Below, one piece after another: positions 8,510-17,951 of a stretch of 64,000 nucleotides of DNA. The notes beneath the pieces are model-generated. The model did no database searches. It was not told the origin of the DNA and worked only from the letters and a program-made list of their open reading frames with translations. Position 1 is the stretch's first letter. Each line of letters opens with the position of its first letter. Source of the stretch: Pseudomonadota bacterium (GTDB lineage: Bacteria > Bdellovibrionota > UBA1018 > CAIMNF01); contig JAIXWV010000034.1 of assembly GCA_027491115.1 (NCBI GenBank), positions 186,001-250,000 on the forward strand. The letters run 5' to 3'. Position numbers and translations under genes: made by a program.

Positions 8510-9763
8510 ATGGTTCAGTTCTGGTTCCTCGCACTACTAATTTCGAGTCCTGCCAGGGCCCAGCCGCCCTCGCAGTCCCCTGCCCTGCTCGCAGACCGAG
8601 TTCTCCACACCTTCCAACTCATCAATGTGATCAGAAAAGAGTGTTTCAAACCTCGCCCACGTATGGACGGGTTTCAAGATCTCCAGGATTTGATCAGGTT
8701 TTCCTGTGATCCAGAGAACTTGAAACTCCCAGCATCTGAGTTTCGCGAAATCCTGGCCAAGAAGGGCGCCCGTTCTTTGTTGGAAGAACACGGTCCCAAG
8801 GGTCTCTCCGTGAAGAAATTCCAGGAGAGCCTGTTTTTCTTCCAGGAACAGAACCGCCTGATTCCCGAACGCTATCGCTCCGACCCGAGCGAACCCTGGG
8901 TCCTCGCCTCTTCGACCGCTGAGCAAACCTGTCGGTTTCGGGCACCGGCAGGGAGTTCTGAACTCGTTCGTGAGGTCAGGTTCGATCAAACCCGTTTTCT
9001 CGGAGTGAGCCATCTGGCAGGCATCAAAGATCCCACCGAACTAGACATTGCCCGGAGCCAAATGGAAGAAGAGGTGCTGACAGCCGGAACCGATGCGGTC
9101 CTGATAGAAGGGCGCGAAATGGGACAGCCCTTGGGGTGCGAAGGGGTACTCAAAGACGCCTTCACTCCGGACGCCTCCATCCAATCTGAAAGCACACTCA
9201 CCATCAAAATGGCGTTCTTTTCGAAAGTGGCAATTATTCCAGCTGACAATCAATTCCCGGACCCTGAAGATCGTCGCTACTTTCCCGACGAGGCCTCTTA
9301 TCAAAAAGCAAGATCCGAAATGATCTTCATGGACATCTTGTCCCGCTACCAAGGGATGTTGCGCAAGAAGGATAGGCCTGCAGACCCTTTGGCAGAAGCA
9401 ATCAAGGTTTCCTGCCAAATCCGGAAGTACGAGCCGGTTCCCGATGCGAACCTCTTCAAAGGCAAGTACACTCTTCTGAACGGACGCTCACTTCCATCTG
9501 ATCCGAAAGAAATCCAAAGGGATATCGAACCTGCATCCATGATCCAGGATCCGAAACGGCCGGTCTTGGGCACGAACACCCTCAAAGATGAAATCGAGCC
9601 CTTCCGGAACCAATCCATACTGAAAGCCATTCAGGTCAGCCAGTCCCACTACAAAAGCCCCACCGTGGTGTTCGGATCAGGCCACTTGGCCGTGATCGGA
9701 CCGACATTGGAAAGCAAGTCCAAGCAGACAATCCAGATCGAAGCGCGAAACGGCTGCAAATAA
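8510..9763 (+). CDS. Secreted TraB/Tiki-superfamily-like protein
   Basis: A 417-residue protein with an N-terminal signal peptide (hydrophobic stretch ending SSPARAQ). Two GxxH motifs are visible, GVSH near residue 165 (FLGVSHLAG) and GSGH near the C terminus (VVFGSGHLAVIGP), with a conserved-looking AVLIEGRE between them. Paired GxxH motifs with a Glu are the hallmark of the TraB/GumN/Tiki superfamily, whose known members include metal-dependent proteases. The sequence is otherwise divergent and longer than usual, so the assignment is tentative. It is probably periplasmic or exported. A GGAG lies close before the ATG. Monocistronic, downstream of the tRNA element. Confidence 0.55.
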   Translation: MVQFWFLALLISSPARAQPPSQSPALLADRVLHTFQLINVIRKECFKPRPRMDGFQDLQDLIRFSCDPENLKLPASEFREILAKKGARSLLEEHGPKGLSVKKFQESLFFFQEQNRLIPERYRSDPSEPWVLASSTAEQTCRFRAPAGSSELVREVRFDQTRFLGVSHLAGIKDPTELDIARSQMEEEVLTAGTDAVLIEGREMGQPLGCEGVLKDAFTPDASIQSESTLTIKMAFFSKVAIIPADNQFPDPEDRRYFPDEASYQKARSEMIFMDILSRYQGMLRKKDRPADPLAEAIKVSCQIRKYEPVPDANLFKGKYTLLNGRSLPSDPKEIQRDIEPASMIQDPKRPVLGTNTLKDEIEPFRNQSILKAIQVSQSHYKSPTVVFGSGHLAVIGPTLESKSKQTIQIEARNGCK

Positions 9764-9840
9764 ACCTCGCCCCATTCAAACACTTGATTTGAATAATTAT
9801 TTACTTTCCATGGAATAAAGTCCATGGTAACACCTGACCC

Positions 9841-10500
9841 ATGAAAAGCGCTCTTTTGATGTTATTCAGTTGGTTCAGTTTGGTTGGGTCCTCTGAAGCA
9901 GCCGACCTTCGAGCCCTGAACAGCCTATTCCAGGAACGATTCCATCAGGACTGGATCGAGAACCGTTGCGGAGAGAACACGGCCCGCTTTGTGTCAGCTG
10001 CCCATCAACGACGTATTGATCTCTCTGAAGCCGTCATCATCGGAGCCGAAGACTTCATGGGTTACTTCGGCCTCATTTCAGGTTTCATGGCCCGCGAGGG
10101 GGGGCCGATGATCCGGCCCGAGCCTAAACAAGCGCCCTTTCGGCAACCCGGAAGGAACAACTGGCACTTCCATGTGTTCCTGGTTGCCATGGAGACGGTT
10201 CACCCTGCCACACGAGGACAGGTGGCGGTTTATGATTTGAGCTTCTTGAATGAACCGACGGTTCTGAGCCTTTCTCGATACCTCGATCAAATGTACATGC
10301 CTGAAGGAACCTTCGGGGATCCGAACACCCGATCCAAACACCTGAAGAGCTTTCAATTCTCGATCTACGATGCCCGCACCTATGTCACTCAAGGGCAAGG
10401 CAAGGCCCGTCTCAAGGACAAGACCTACCTCAGAGATTTGTACCCTTCGTATTACCGACAACAAAGCCCGGTCGATTCTGAATTCTTCGGAACTTTTTGA
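9841..10500 (+). CDS. Secreted protein with possible papain-fold deamidase/cysteine protease triad
   Basis: A 219-residue protein with a signal peptide (MKSALLMLFSWFSLVGSSEA). Candidate catalytic residues occur in the order Cys-His-Asp: NRCGENTARF (C43), NNWHFHVFLV (H109/H111) and VAVYDLSF (D132). This order and spacing resemble bacterial protein-glutaminase or papain-fold enzymes, which deamidate or cleave target proteins. This is inference from motif order; overall similarity was not testable. The last 71 nt overlap the convergent P-type ATPase gene. A second unrelated secreted protein with the same residue order is at 55775-56599. Confidence 0.6.
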   Translation: MKSALLMLFSWFSLVGSSEAADLRALNSLFQERFHQDWIENRCGENTARFVSAAHQRRIDLSEAVIIGAEDFMGYFGLISGFMAREGGPMIRPEPKQAPFRQPGRNNWHFHVFLVAMETVHPATRGQVAVYDLSFLNEPTVLSLSRYLDQMYMPEGTFGDPNTRSKHLKSFQFSIYDARTYVTQGQGKARLKDKTYLRDLYPSYYRQQSPVDSEFFGTF

Positions 10501-12841
10501 ATCCTACTGCGCTCATGGCAATCCATATCCCGAGACCATAGCCCGTCAGGATCCGCAGCCAGCTGAGAGACTCGAAGTGGCACGCTCTCGACACGGGTTC
10601 GACCCCGAGTAACACCAACCCGAACACGATGATGGCCAATGACGTCACCCAAGCCTTGGTATTCCAACCGGGCCAGGTGCTGGTGAGGATCAAGGTCAGA
10701 TTCCCGCCCATAATTCCGAGGAACACCATGCTTCTCGCCACACCCTCTCCAGAACCCATGAAGACAAAATACAGCACCAGACAGATCCCGCTCAGTACTG
10801 CTCCCTGAACCACGGCGGATGCGGTATTCGAGAAAAACCCACGTGTCGGAATACCGATTTCCAGGACGGGACGGTTTTCGAAGGTCAATGAAGAAACCGG
10901 GTGAACGAGAACCTCGAGTAACAGAATGTGAATCGGAAGAAAGATCCGCCCCGCATCGAGCAATACTGGAATCAAGGACAGAAGAAAAATGGGAATGTGG
11001 AACGCGATCAGGAACGAGAAACTCGTTCCTAGGTTTGCAAAGATCCTTCGTCCCTCCAGTACCGCTTCGATCAGCCCGGCGAAATCGTTTTTCATCAAGA
11101 TCATCCTTGCCGAGGAACGTGCGACGTCGGTTGCGTGTTCCCCCATGCTGATGCCGATGTCAGCGAGCTTCAGGGCCGGAGCGTCATTGATCCCGTCACC
11201 GGTCATGGCGACCACGATGCCCGCTTCCTTCAAAATCCGGATCAACTCGAACTTCTGCTCGGGATCCATCCTTGCGAACACCTCACCGTCCAAAAATGCT
11301 TTTTTTCTGGCAACGAGGTCCATTTTCCGAAGTGCATCTCCCGTATGGACCCGCGCCCGGTCGGTGGTGATTCCAAGACTTTGCATCACCGAGAGGGTGG
11401 TCCCTGCGTGGTCACCAGTCAGGATCTTAAGTCGAATTCCGGCATCCCGACAGCGACGGAGTGCCTCCTTTGCGGACTCCCGGACCGGATCTTCGAAAAC
11501 GAGGAAGCCGAGAAACTCCAAAGGCTCCTGATCGTCACCTGTTTTTGCAGCCAGACCGAGTACCCGTTTTCCACTACCGGCCAAACGATCGAGTTCGATC
11601 AAGATTGCTTTTTGCTCCTGCTCACTCAAAGCACAACAACGGATCACCCCCTCGACCGCACCCTTCATGGCCCGCACCATCGTTCCATCAGGAAGGCTCC
11701 AAACCCGGCTCACGACCTTGCGAACGGGATCGAAGGGTTCCTCTGAAACCACCGTCACAGGCGGATCGGGAACAGGGGTCGCCTCATGAATGGCGAGATC
11801 CATCAGATCGATCGGGTGTTCATCACAGGCTAACCTCGCATAACGCGACAACAAAATTGGATCCGATTCATCCTTCCACGCTTGAATCGACACCAATCGG
11901 AATCTTCCTTCGGTGAGTGTCCCCGTTTTGTCTGTACACACCACTTCCACTCTGCCGAGTGCCTCAACACTCGGCAGGGACTTGACCAGCACTCCGTGCC
12001 GAGCGAGCCGGAGGGCGCCGAGACTGAGATACAAGGTGAAGACAATCGGGAACTCCTCGGGTACACCCGACATCGCAAAGGTCAGACTTGAGATGAGTGC
12101 CGAAGCCGCATCGCGATGCCGGAACCACTCCGCCACCCCCAAAACACAAGCAAGGAGGATGGCAATCCAAAAGAGGCGCTTCACTAAATGGCCCAAATCC
12201 CTTTGGAGCGGTGTTTGCCCTTCATTGGATTCGGAAACCAGTGACGCGATCTTACCGAACCGCGTCTGCCTTCCTGTGACCTGAACTTGGACATAACCAC
12301 TTCCGGAGATCACCTCCGTCCCGCAATAAACAAGGTCTTTCTGGAGCTTCTCGAGCGGAAGGGATTCGCCAGTCAGGGCGGCCTCGTTGACCTGAAGATG
12401 ACGCGAACGCAGCAACTGACCATCAGCAGGAAGGGTCTGGCCTGACTCGACTGCCAAGACATCTCCCGGCACCAGATCCGTGGCGTGTAGCGTCTTCAGC
12501 TTTCCGTCACGAAAGACCCGGACCTGGGACTTCACTTCCCCTCGAAGGGCACGCAAGGCCCGGTCGGCCCGAACGCTGAGCAAGACCCCGACCAAAGTGA
12601 TGGGAATCCAAGCCACTAGCATGGCTATTCCGTCCCGCACCGCTCCTACCGAAAAGTAGATCCCCGCAAGCACCAAAAGCATGATGCCCATCGGATCGAA
12701 CAGGACCCGCCTCAACTCATCGAGACGGACCGGAGCAGATTTCGGCACCACGACATTTGGGCCCGACTCAAGGAGCCTTCGCGCCGCCTCATCGGAGGAT
12801 AAACCCAGGTTTTGGAGCTCTGATTCGTTCGTGGAGTTCAT
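10430..12841 (-). CDS. P-type cation-transporting ATPase
   Basis: An 803-residue inner-membrane ion pump. Domains in order: N-terminal cation-ATPase region (1-45), first membrane helices (about 48-90), actuator domain with TGES (157-160), helices including PEEFP (261-265) in place of the PEGLP of Ca/Mg pumps, the phosphorylation site CTDKTGTLTEG (D303), the nucleotide domain, TGDGINDAP, and four or more C-terminal helices. The lack of CPC/CPx motifs or N-terminal metal-binding domains argues against a copper or zinc pump. The PEEFP type fits the P2-like HAD-IC group; the transported ion is unknown. The 3' end overlaps the convergent secreted-protein gene by 71 nt. Confidence 0.9.
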   Translation of the reverse strand: MNSTNESELQNLGLSSDEAARRLLESGPNVVVPKSAPVRLDELRRVLFDPMGIMLLVLAGIYFSVGAVRDGIAMLVAWIPITLVGVLLSVRADRALRALRGEVKSQVRVFRDGKLKTLHATDLVPGDVLAVESGQTLPADGQLLRSRHLQVNEAALTGESLPLEKLQKDLVYCGTEVISGSGYVQVQVTGRQTRFGKIASLVSESNEGQTPLQRDLGHLVKRLFWIAILLACVLGVAEWFRHRDAASALISSLTFAMSGVPEEFPIVFTLYLSLGALRLARHGVLVKSLPSVEALGRVEVVCTDKTGTLTEGRFRLVSIQAWKDESDPILLSRYARLACDEHPIDLMDLAIHEATPVPDPPVTVVSEEPFDPVRKVVSRVWSLPDGTMVRAMKGAVEGVIRCCALSEQEQKAILIELDRLAGSGKRVLGLAAKTGDDQEPLEFLGFLVFEDPVRESAKEALRRCRDAGIRLKILTGDHAGTTLSVMQSLGITTDRARVHTGDALRKMDLVARKKAFLDGEVFARMDPEQKFELIRILKEAGIVVAMTGDGINDAPALKLADIGISMGEHATDVARSSARMILMKNDFAGLIEAVLEGRRIFANLGTSFSFLIAFHIPIFLLSLIPVLLDAGRIFLPIHILLLEVLVHPVSSLTFENRPVLEIGIPTRGFFSNTASAVVQGAVLSGICLVLYFVFMGSGEGVARSMVFLGIMGGNLTLILTSTWPGWNTKAWVTSLAIIVFGLVLLGVEPVSRACHFESLSWLRILTGYGLGIWIAMSAVGFKKFRRIQNRPGFVVGNTKGTNL

Positions 12842-12858
12842 TCTCGGTCCGGAAATGC

Positions 12859-12892
12859 AAAGGGTCCGATCGGATTTCCGACCGGACCCTTC
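12859..12892 (-). terminator. Terminator downstream of the lipoprotein gene
   Basis: Imperfect inverted repeat of AAGGGTCCG with CGGACCCTT and an inner TCGG/CCGA helix. On the minus strand it is followed by TGCATTT. It sits in the 77-nt space between the lipoprotein stop and the ATPase start. Confidence 0.55.
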
Positions 12893-12918
12893 GAATCATG
12901 CAATTTTCCGACCTGCTC

Positions 12919-13761
12919 TTACTCGAGCTCGTAGGCAATCGAAGCAGCTTCGATCTGGGTCTGGTTGCCGAGCATCAAGCGCATCGCACGGTTCTGACCG
13001 TCAGCCGATGACTTGGTGTTCGCGTAGAGAAACTCGACCGCGCTCTCGTCAGTGAGGCCCAAGGCGGCCTTCAGATCGATCATGGTCAAAGAGTTGGTTG
13101 CGAAAACCTTGCTGTTCGCCTCGATGACCTGCTCCAATTCCAATGCGGACCCTTTTGCGAAAAGATCCGACTTCAACTGCAGCGAGTCTCCACCGGCAAG
13201 TCCCACCTTCTCACCCGAACACAGCATGCCCTCCACGACGCACAGGATTTGACCCGACATCGACGACACGTTCGCATCAGTGGACTCGAAGCGACGGATC
13301 TTTGAAATCTTCAAGGTGAGTGACTTCACCTTTTTGACTGTCTTTCTCTCTGGAAGCTTCAGTGTGGCCTGCATCACCAGTGCCGCGCTCTTGTTGTAAC
13401 CGATTTCCTTACCGTCTTTGGTAAACGTCGCCTGAGCTCCACCCAGATTGATCAAGGTCGCGGCTTCATCCAGCGCGGCCCCATCGAGAGCTGCGTCAGC
13501 TGCGGGATCTCCACTGGCATCTGCATCGGCTGCCGCAGGAGCTTCTGTTTTGATCGCCAACTGGTTCTTCAAGGCCACTACCGATTCATCCGATAGATCC
13601 GCGTCCGAAAGCGCACTCATCAACACTTCAGAAACCAACGGGCTGACTCTCGGTGCACCACCGTTCCCCTGATAGCCTTTCATGGCGGTCAAATGAAGAC
13701 TCTTCCCGCACGCAGACAAAGTGAACAGGGTCAACAAACCAAGGATCAGGGGCTTTTTCAT
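12919..13761 (-). CDS. Hypothetical lipoprotein
   Basis: A 280-residue protein starting MKKPLILGLLTLFTLSACGKS: positively charged n-region, hydrophobic core and LSAC lipobox (Cys18), so it is predicted to be lipidated at the outer or inner membrane. Residues 75-105 are Ala/Asp-rich and low complexity. The remainder looks beta-rich with alternating Lys/Leu strands and one possible disulphide pair (LCVVEGMLCSG). I do not recognise the family. The upstream in-frame ATG at 13833 is rejected because it would bury the lipobox; ATG 13761 has GGAG upstream. Confidence 0.8.
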   Translation of the reverse strand: MKKPLILGLLTLFTLSACGKSLHLTAMKGYQGNGGAPRVSPLVSEVLMSALSDADLSDESVVALKNQLAIKTEAPAAADADASGDPAADAALDGAALDEAATLINLGGAQATFTKDGKEIGYNKSAALVMQATLKLPERKTVKKVKSLTLKISKIRRFESTDANVSSMSGQILCVVEGMLCSGEKVGLAGGDSLQLKSDLFAKGSALELEQVIEANSKVFATNSLTMIDLKAALGLTDESAVEFLYANTKSSADGQNRAMRLMLGNQTQIEAASIAYELE

Positions 13762-14038
13762 TTTCAGACTCCGAATCAGAACGGGGTTGAACAAACTCCC
13801 GCGGAGTATAAGGTAAAATTCCTGACGCATCAAGTCAAAAATTATCGCTGGAAAAAATCAATGATTCCAGTACCCTAATAAAACTCCCACTTCTGACAAT
13901 CGAATCCTTCACTATCCTTCCCTGCATTTTCAGCGGTCATCTGAGCCTAGGATTTTCCACATGTTTCTGAACAGTCGGAGCGGTGACTTTGAGATCATTC
14001 TCTTGGACAACAAATGAAAAAGGCGTATTTTTTGGGTA

Positions 14039-14572
14039 ATGGATCCATCCGTCAACTTCATTGATGTGCAATCACCAATCAATTGGGATGAGTACTTCAT
14101 GTGCCAGGCCATTCTGGCGGCCTACCGGTCCAAGGATCCCTCCACCAAAGTGGGGGCGGTGTTTGTGGACGAACATCATCATCAGATCAGCATGGGCTAC
14201 AATGGTTTTGTGGCTGGAATCGACGAATCGAAGCTCCCCTGGGGCAAGGACGGGAGCGTCGGGGTCGAGCATCAGAAGTACGGATACGTGGTTCATGCGG
14301 AGGCCAATGCGATTTTGCATGCCAACGGCAATCTGGCGGGATCCCGGTTGTACGTCACCCACTTTCCCTGCCACGAATGTGCCAAACTCGTGGCCTCGAA
14401 GAAGATCAGCGAGGTGATTTACCTTTCGGACAAGCACCGCGAGACCGAGATGAACCGGATCTCGCGTAAGATCTTCGAACTCACAGGACTGAAAACCCGA
14501 CAGTTACAAATGGAAGAACGCTTGGTGGATCGTCTCCGGGATCATTTCCTCCACTCCATTCGGGACCTGTGA
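14039..14572 (+). CDS. Deoxycytidylate (dCMP) deaminase family protein
   Basis: A 177-residue zinc-dependent deaminase. The motif HAEANAIL (H86, E88) supplies one zinc ligand and the catalytic Glu; PCHEC (about 110-114) supplies two Cys ligands. The N-terminal WDEYFM, the DPSTKVGAV stretch and the GYNGF segment are typical of dCMP deaminases of the ComEB type, which make dUMP for thymidylate synthesis. The start at 14039 lacks a strong ribosome site but fits the family N terminus. It is coupled to the FAD oxidoreductase by a TGATG overlap at 14570-14574. Confidence 0.88.
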   Translation: MDPSVNFIDVQSPINWDEYFMCQAILAAYRSKDPSTKVGAVFVDEHHHQISMGYNGFVAGIDESKLPWGKDGSVGVEHQKYGYVVHAEANAILHANGNLAGSRLYVTHFPCHECAKLVASKKISEVIYLSDKHRETEMNRISRKIFELTGLKTRQLQMEERLVDRLRDHFLHSIRDL

Positions 14573-15501
14573 TGGAACGCGCGGATCTCATCGTCATCGG
14601 AGCCGGAGTGACCGGACTCGCCGCTGCAAGAATGGCTTCGGAAGAGGCTCCGGATAGGAAGATTCTGATTCTGGAGAAGTCGGCCGGAGTCGGCGGCCGG
14701 CTCGCGACCCGCCGCTCGCCACCTGCTATTTTCGATCATGGCGCCCAGTCTTTTCCTGTCCTGGAAAGTGGGGCCTGGCATGAATTCTGGAAACGCCCGG
14801 GCCGGATCGATGAATGGACCGACACCGAAGGAGTACGGGTCGGGACTTCCCGGGCCGGCATGACCGATCTCGCCAAACACCTCGCCCAAGACCTGGAAGT
14901 TCTCAAAAACACCAAAGTGGTACGACTGACCCGAACTCCCACCGGTTGGAAGGTGTTTTCTGAAACCGGTGATTCTTGGGAGACTCCAAGAGTCCTCCTG
15001 ACGGCGCCCGTGCCACAAGCCCTGGAGCTCCTGAAGGGCTCGCAAATCACCTATCCCGCGGGACTCTCGCAGTTGCTCTATGACCCGGCCCTGGTGATTC
15101 TTCTGGGACTCGATTCGAGTCCAACCGTAACCACACCCTTCATCCGCCCAAAGCACCCTCCTCTCCTTTCGGTGACGGACCAAGAACAGAAAAAAGTCTC
15201 CGGGACCGCCGCATGGACCGTGGTGTTCGATCCGGAGTTTTCGGCCAGACACTTCGAGACCGATGAGGTCAAAGTCAAAACCCTGGCACTTCAAGAGATC
15301 AAGAAGCAATATCCCGATCTGAACATCCGCGACGCCCAGCTCAAAAAATGGCGCTACTCCCGGCCTACTCGAATCTGGCCCGAATCCGCCCATGCGATCG
15401 AAGGATATCCGGGTCTGGTTCTCGCCGGAGACGCCTTCGGGGGCAATGGAATTGACGGTGCCCTGCAATCTGCAAGAACGGCTGTTTCGCTCTTTTTTTG
15501 A
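14572..15501 (+). CDS. NAD(P)/FAD-dependent oxidoreductase, renalase/amine-oxidase-like
   Basis: A 309-residue flavoprotein. The N terminus has a Rossmann FAD motif VIGAGVTGLAAARMA, then LEKSAGVGGRLATRR and a DHGAQSF stretch, the pattern of renalase-like and amine oxidase-like enzymes. The C-terminal LAGDAFGGNGIDGALQSART closes the FAD-binding fold. Small bacterial members oxidise misreduced dihydropyridine nucleotides or amines; the substrate here is unknown. The ATG at 14572 overlaps the dCMP deaminase stop (TGATG); a GTG three bases earlier is less likely. It is the second gene of a small operon. Confidence 0.82.
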   Translation: MERADLIVIGAGVTGLAAARMASEEAPDRKILILEKSAGVGGRLATRRSPPAIFDHGAQSFPVLESGAWHEFWKRPGRIDEWTDTEGVRVGTSRAGMTDLAKHLAQDLEVLKNTKVVRLTRTPTGWKVFSETGDSWETPRVLLTAPVPQALELLKGSQITYPAGLSQLLYDPALVILLGLDSSPTVTTPFIRPKHPPLLSVTDQEQKKVSGTAAWTVVFDPEFSARHFETDEVKVKTLALQEIKKQYPDLNIRDAQLKKWRYSRPTRIWPESAHAIEGYPGLVLAGDAFGGNGIDGALQSARTAVSLFF

Positions 15502-15537
15502 GCTAAAAATCCACTTTGCGGATTCCGATAAGGACTC

Positions 15538-16179
15538 ATGTTTTCCCAACATGATCCACATCAATCCGATTCCCTCTCCATCCACCTCAGAACGAACTAC
15601 CGGGGCGACCTGACCGGAGTCCGGGTACACCGAAACGGCGGACAAACCGACTACGAACGGACCAACCGGAGGGCAAACTCCATATTCGACGCTCCGGATG
15701 CCGAGCTCGGGGAGTTTTTCAGGAGCTCACGGGATTTCGCCAAGGTGATGGGTCAGGGAGCGGTTCTCGACCTGGGATGCGGCGGCGGAGGGCTGGTGAA
15801 GGATCTCCGGAACCTCGGAGTCCGGTCTTTCGGGCTGGATCTGGTGCTCGATCCGACCTGCGTGCGCGCCCAAGGGTTTGTGAGGGGCGACGCCTATTCT
15901 CCTCCCTTTCACCCGGGTTCATTTCATTGCATTGTGAGTGTGTTTAGCGTTTTCCACTACGAGCCCGTGCCAGCCATTCCCCACCTTCTGGACCGATGTA
16001 TCGACCTCCTGGCACCCGGCGGGAGAATCCTCATCAACGCCATCCACAAAAAAGAGGTGCACTCCGAGCTGGTGAAAAGAGCTCACCAACGCGGAGCCAC
16101 GGTGTTCCAGGGGCTTGCGGAGGGCGCGCTTCAGATCATTCGAAATACGGCGACTTCTGATTCACACTGCCGTAATTGA
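15538..16179 (+). CDS. Class I SAM-dependent methyltransferase
   Basis: A 213-residue protein. The SAM-binding motif I is VLDLGCGGGGLVKDL (about residues 74-88), followed by GLDLV (motif II acidic residue), a GDAYSPPF segment (motif III) and SVFSVFHYE (motif IV). The substrate is not evident. A long N-terminal segment of 70 residues precedes the fold. An AAGGA lies 5 nt before ATG. The 3' end overlaps the convergent L,D-transpeptidase gene by 44 nt. Confidence 0.82.
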   Translation: MFSQHDPHQSDSLSIHLRTNYRGDLTGVRVHRNGGQTDYERTNRRANSIFDAPDAELGEFFRSSRDFAKVMGQGAVLDLGCGGGGLVKDLRNLGVRSFGLDLVLDPTCVRAQGFVRGDAYSPPFHPGSFHCIVSVFSVFHYEPVPAIPHLLDRCIDLLAPGGRILINAIHKKEVHSELVKRAHQRGATVFQGLAEGALQIIRNTATSDSHCRN

Positions 16180-17536
16180 AAATGAGGGACGGAGCCGACT
16201 GGACCCCGTTTGACTTCCCACCCAGGAGCTCGATCAGAAGATCCTTTTGATTCTTCTCTCCTTTGAAAGTCCCGTCCGACTGCCTCACTCGGACCGGTTC
16301 CTCACTCACTCCCAGGCAACCTTTGGTGGCATTGTTGACCTCAGAGAAAGCGACCGAGGACATCCTTCCATCCATCGAGTTCAACTCGTTCATGCTCTTA
16401 CCGTCCAGGGCCCCGAGAGAGGAAATCGCCTTCACTCCACTCATGAAATTATCTTTGGAGGTCCAGCTCATCTGATCCACTCCCCAACCATGCAAGACCA
16501 CGCCACGCGATAGCATCTGATCATTCACGCCTGCCTCGAGCCCGTGAAGTCTAAGGCTGCGTCCCCAGGTGCCGTTGTATTCGGTCTCAGCCCGAATGAA
16601 GCCCAAAGACGACAAGTTCGACTTGTGTTCATTGCCCGTTTTTGGATTGGAGCCGAATCGGTCCGAGCCCCCTTTCTCGGAGGGGAAAGGGGTCGGAGTT
16701 GGTCTCATGCGAGATCTCTTTTCTTTTTCAGCCTGGTTCAAATCAGGAATCCCGTCCCCGTGCGCCACCCAGGTCTGATTCATTACCCGATGAGTGGAAA
16801 GATCAAGGACCATGAGTCTTCTGCTGTTCGAGGGTTTGGTATAATCCACAATGGTCAAGTACCTCGAATTCGCGGGCAGCTTTCCGGCCTTCTTCAGTTT
16901 TTCGTAACCTTGTATCGCCTTGCTAAAGGCATCGAACGACACGAACTCGTTGTCACAGTCGGGGCGTCCGTCGGGAGTCAGTCGGACCATCTTCAAACTT
17001 TCCATTTTTTTGTGGATGAAAGACGCCCCGAAGGGCGGAAGGGCCTCCCGGACACTCCTGAATTTTTTAAGGATCATCTTCAAAGCGCTCACTTTGAACC
17101 GCGAAAAAGCGAGGTAAAAGGCATCGGTATTGCCTGCAGTTGCCGCACGGGAACAGTTAGAAAGTTCCTTCTCGGCCTCTGCGGATTCGGAGGAGCTCAC
17201 TCCCAACCCGAGCCTGAGTTGATCAAAGAACCGGGGGTCGGCCTGTCTTCCCCACGAGCAGACCGAGGCGAGATCCGTCTTCACAGCCGAAACCAACAAG
17301 GCCAACCGGCGATCTCCGGAATAATTGAAAGCCGGATCACACATTCCGGTCTTGAGGTAATCCTCTTTGAGCGCCAGATAGCGGGTTTCCAATGAAAGAC
17401 TCTCAGAGAGAGTCTCGATCACATGGTCCACATCACCACCCACCGGATCCAAACCACAACTTCCGGAAGCCATTGAGTTCCCGGAGAAAAGAGCAGGCAC
17501 AACAAAAAACAGCATCAGCCAAGCACGGATGAGCAC
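16136..17536 (-). CDS. Secreted L,D-transpeptidase-like murein enzyme (YkuD_2 type)
   Basis: A 466-residue exported protein. The signal peptide MLIRAWLMLFFVVPALFSG is complete only if the GTG at 17536 is used; ATG at 17515 would remove the positively charged Arg. The N-terminal 200 residues are helical and unassigned. The catalytic half has YLTIVDYTKPSNSRRLMVLD, WVAHGDG, a RLHGLEAG/VVLHGWG pair and ATKGCLGV, which correspond to the His and the catalytic Cys in SxGC of the murein L,D-transpeptidase catalytic family. It probably remodels peptidoglycan cross-links in the periplasm. Convergent overlap of 44 nt with the methyltransferase. Confidence 0.78.
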   Translation of the reverse strand: MLIRAWLMLFFVVPALFSGNSMASGSCGLDPVGGDVDHVIETLSESLSLETRYLALKEDYLKTGMCDPAFNYSGDRRLALLVSAVKTDLASVCSWGRQADPRFFDQLRLGLGVSSSESAEAEKELSNCSRAATAGNTDAFYLAFSRFKVSALKMILKKFRSVREALPPFGASFIHKKMESLKMVRLTPDGRPDCDNEFVSFDAFSKAIQGYEKLKKAGKLPANSRYLTIVDYTKPSNSRRLMVLDLSTHRVMNQTWVAHGDGIPDLNQAEKEKRSRMRPTPTPFPSEKGGSDRFGSNPKTGNEHKSNLSSLGFIRAETEYNGTWGRSLRLHGLEAGVNDQMLSRGVVLHGWGVDQMSWTSKDNFMSGVKAISSLGALDGKSMNELNSMDGRMSSVAFSEVNNATKGCLGVSEEPVRVRQSDGTFKGEKNQKDLLIELLGGKSNGVQSAPSLIFNYGSVNQKSPYFE

Positions 17537-17625
17537 TCTTGCTTATCGGTCAAACTGCCAAAATCTTGACCCTTACCCCGCCAGGCGCTTCTCTCAAGCA
17601 CCCAAACATTTGAATACCTTAACAT

Positions 17626-17919
17626 TTATGGCTCCAGGCTCAACCACTCCCGGTAAAACTTACGAAATGCCCCCTTCTGACAGAGGTCCAGCTTTCGTGA
17701 CCGAGGCAACTTCTTGATACACCACTCCAGTCGAAGTGCGGTGGAGTGGTCAAACTTCCCGGCCTTCAAAAGGAATGACTTAGGCGGAGAGGATCTGAAA
17801 AACTTGGCTCCTGAGCCACTTCGGTGTTGTCCCAAGCGCCTGGCAGGATCCTTCGTGATTCCAGTGTACAGTCGTCCGTTTTCAGCCTCGATGATGTAGA
17901 CAAACCAATCCGAATCCAT
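17626..17919 (-). CDS. GIY-YIG domain protein (YhbQ/UPF0213-like)
   Basis: A 97-residue protein that is one GIY-YIG fold: FVYIIEAENGRLYTGIT with the Y-Y pair, DPARRLGQH with the catalytic-type Arg, and a RLEWCIKKL helix with the Glu. Stand-alone proteins of this size belong to the YhbQ-like group, which has structure-specific nuclease activity at least in some members. The start is supported by GGGGAGCG 5 nt upstream. It is divergent from the exonuclease gene with about 30 nt between starts, so the two promoters must overlap. Confidence 0.9.
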   Translation of the reverse strand: MDSDWFVYIIEAENGRLYTGITKDPARRLGQHRSGSGAKFFRSSPPKSFLLKAGKFDHSTALRLEWCIKKLPRSRKLDLCQKGAFRKFYREWLSLEP

Positions 17920-17951
17920 TTACGCTCCCCTTAAAGAATAGGAGAGCTTCC

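Noticed and set aside
14542-15645. Minus-strand reading frame of 367 codons
   Set aside because: Antisense to the FAD oxidoreductase with its Rossmann motif; no family motif or signal peptide on the minus strand.
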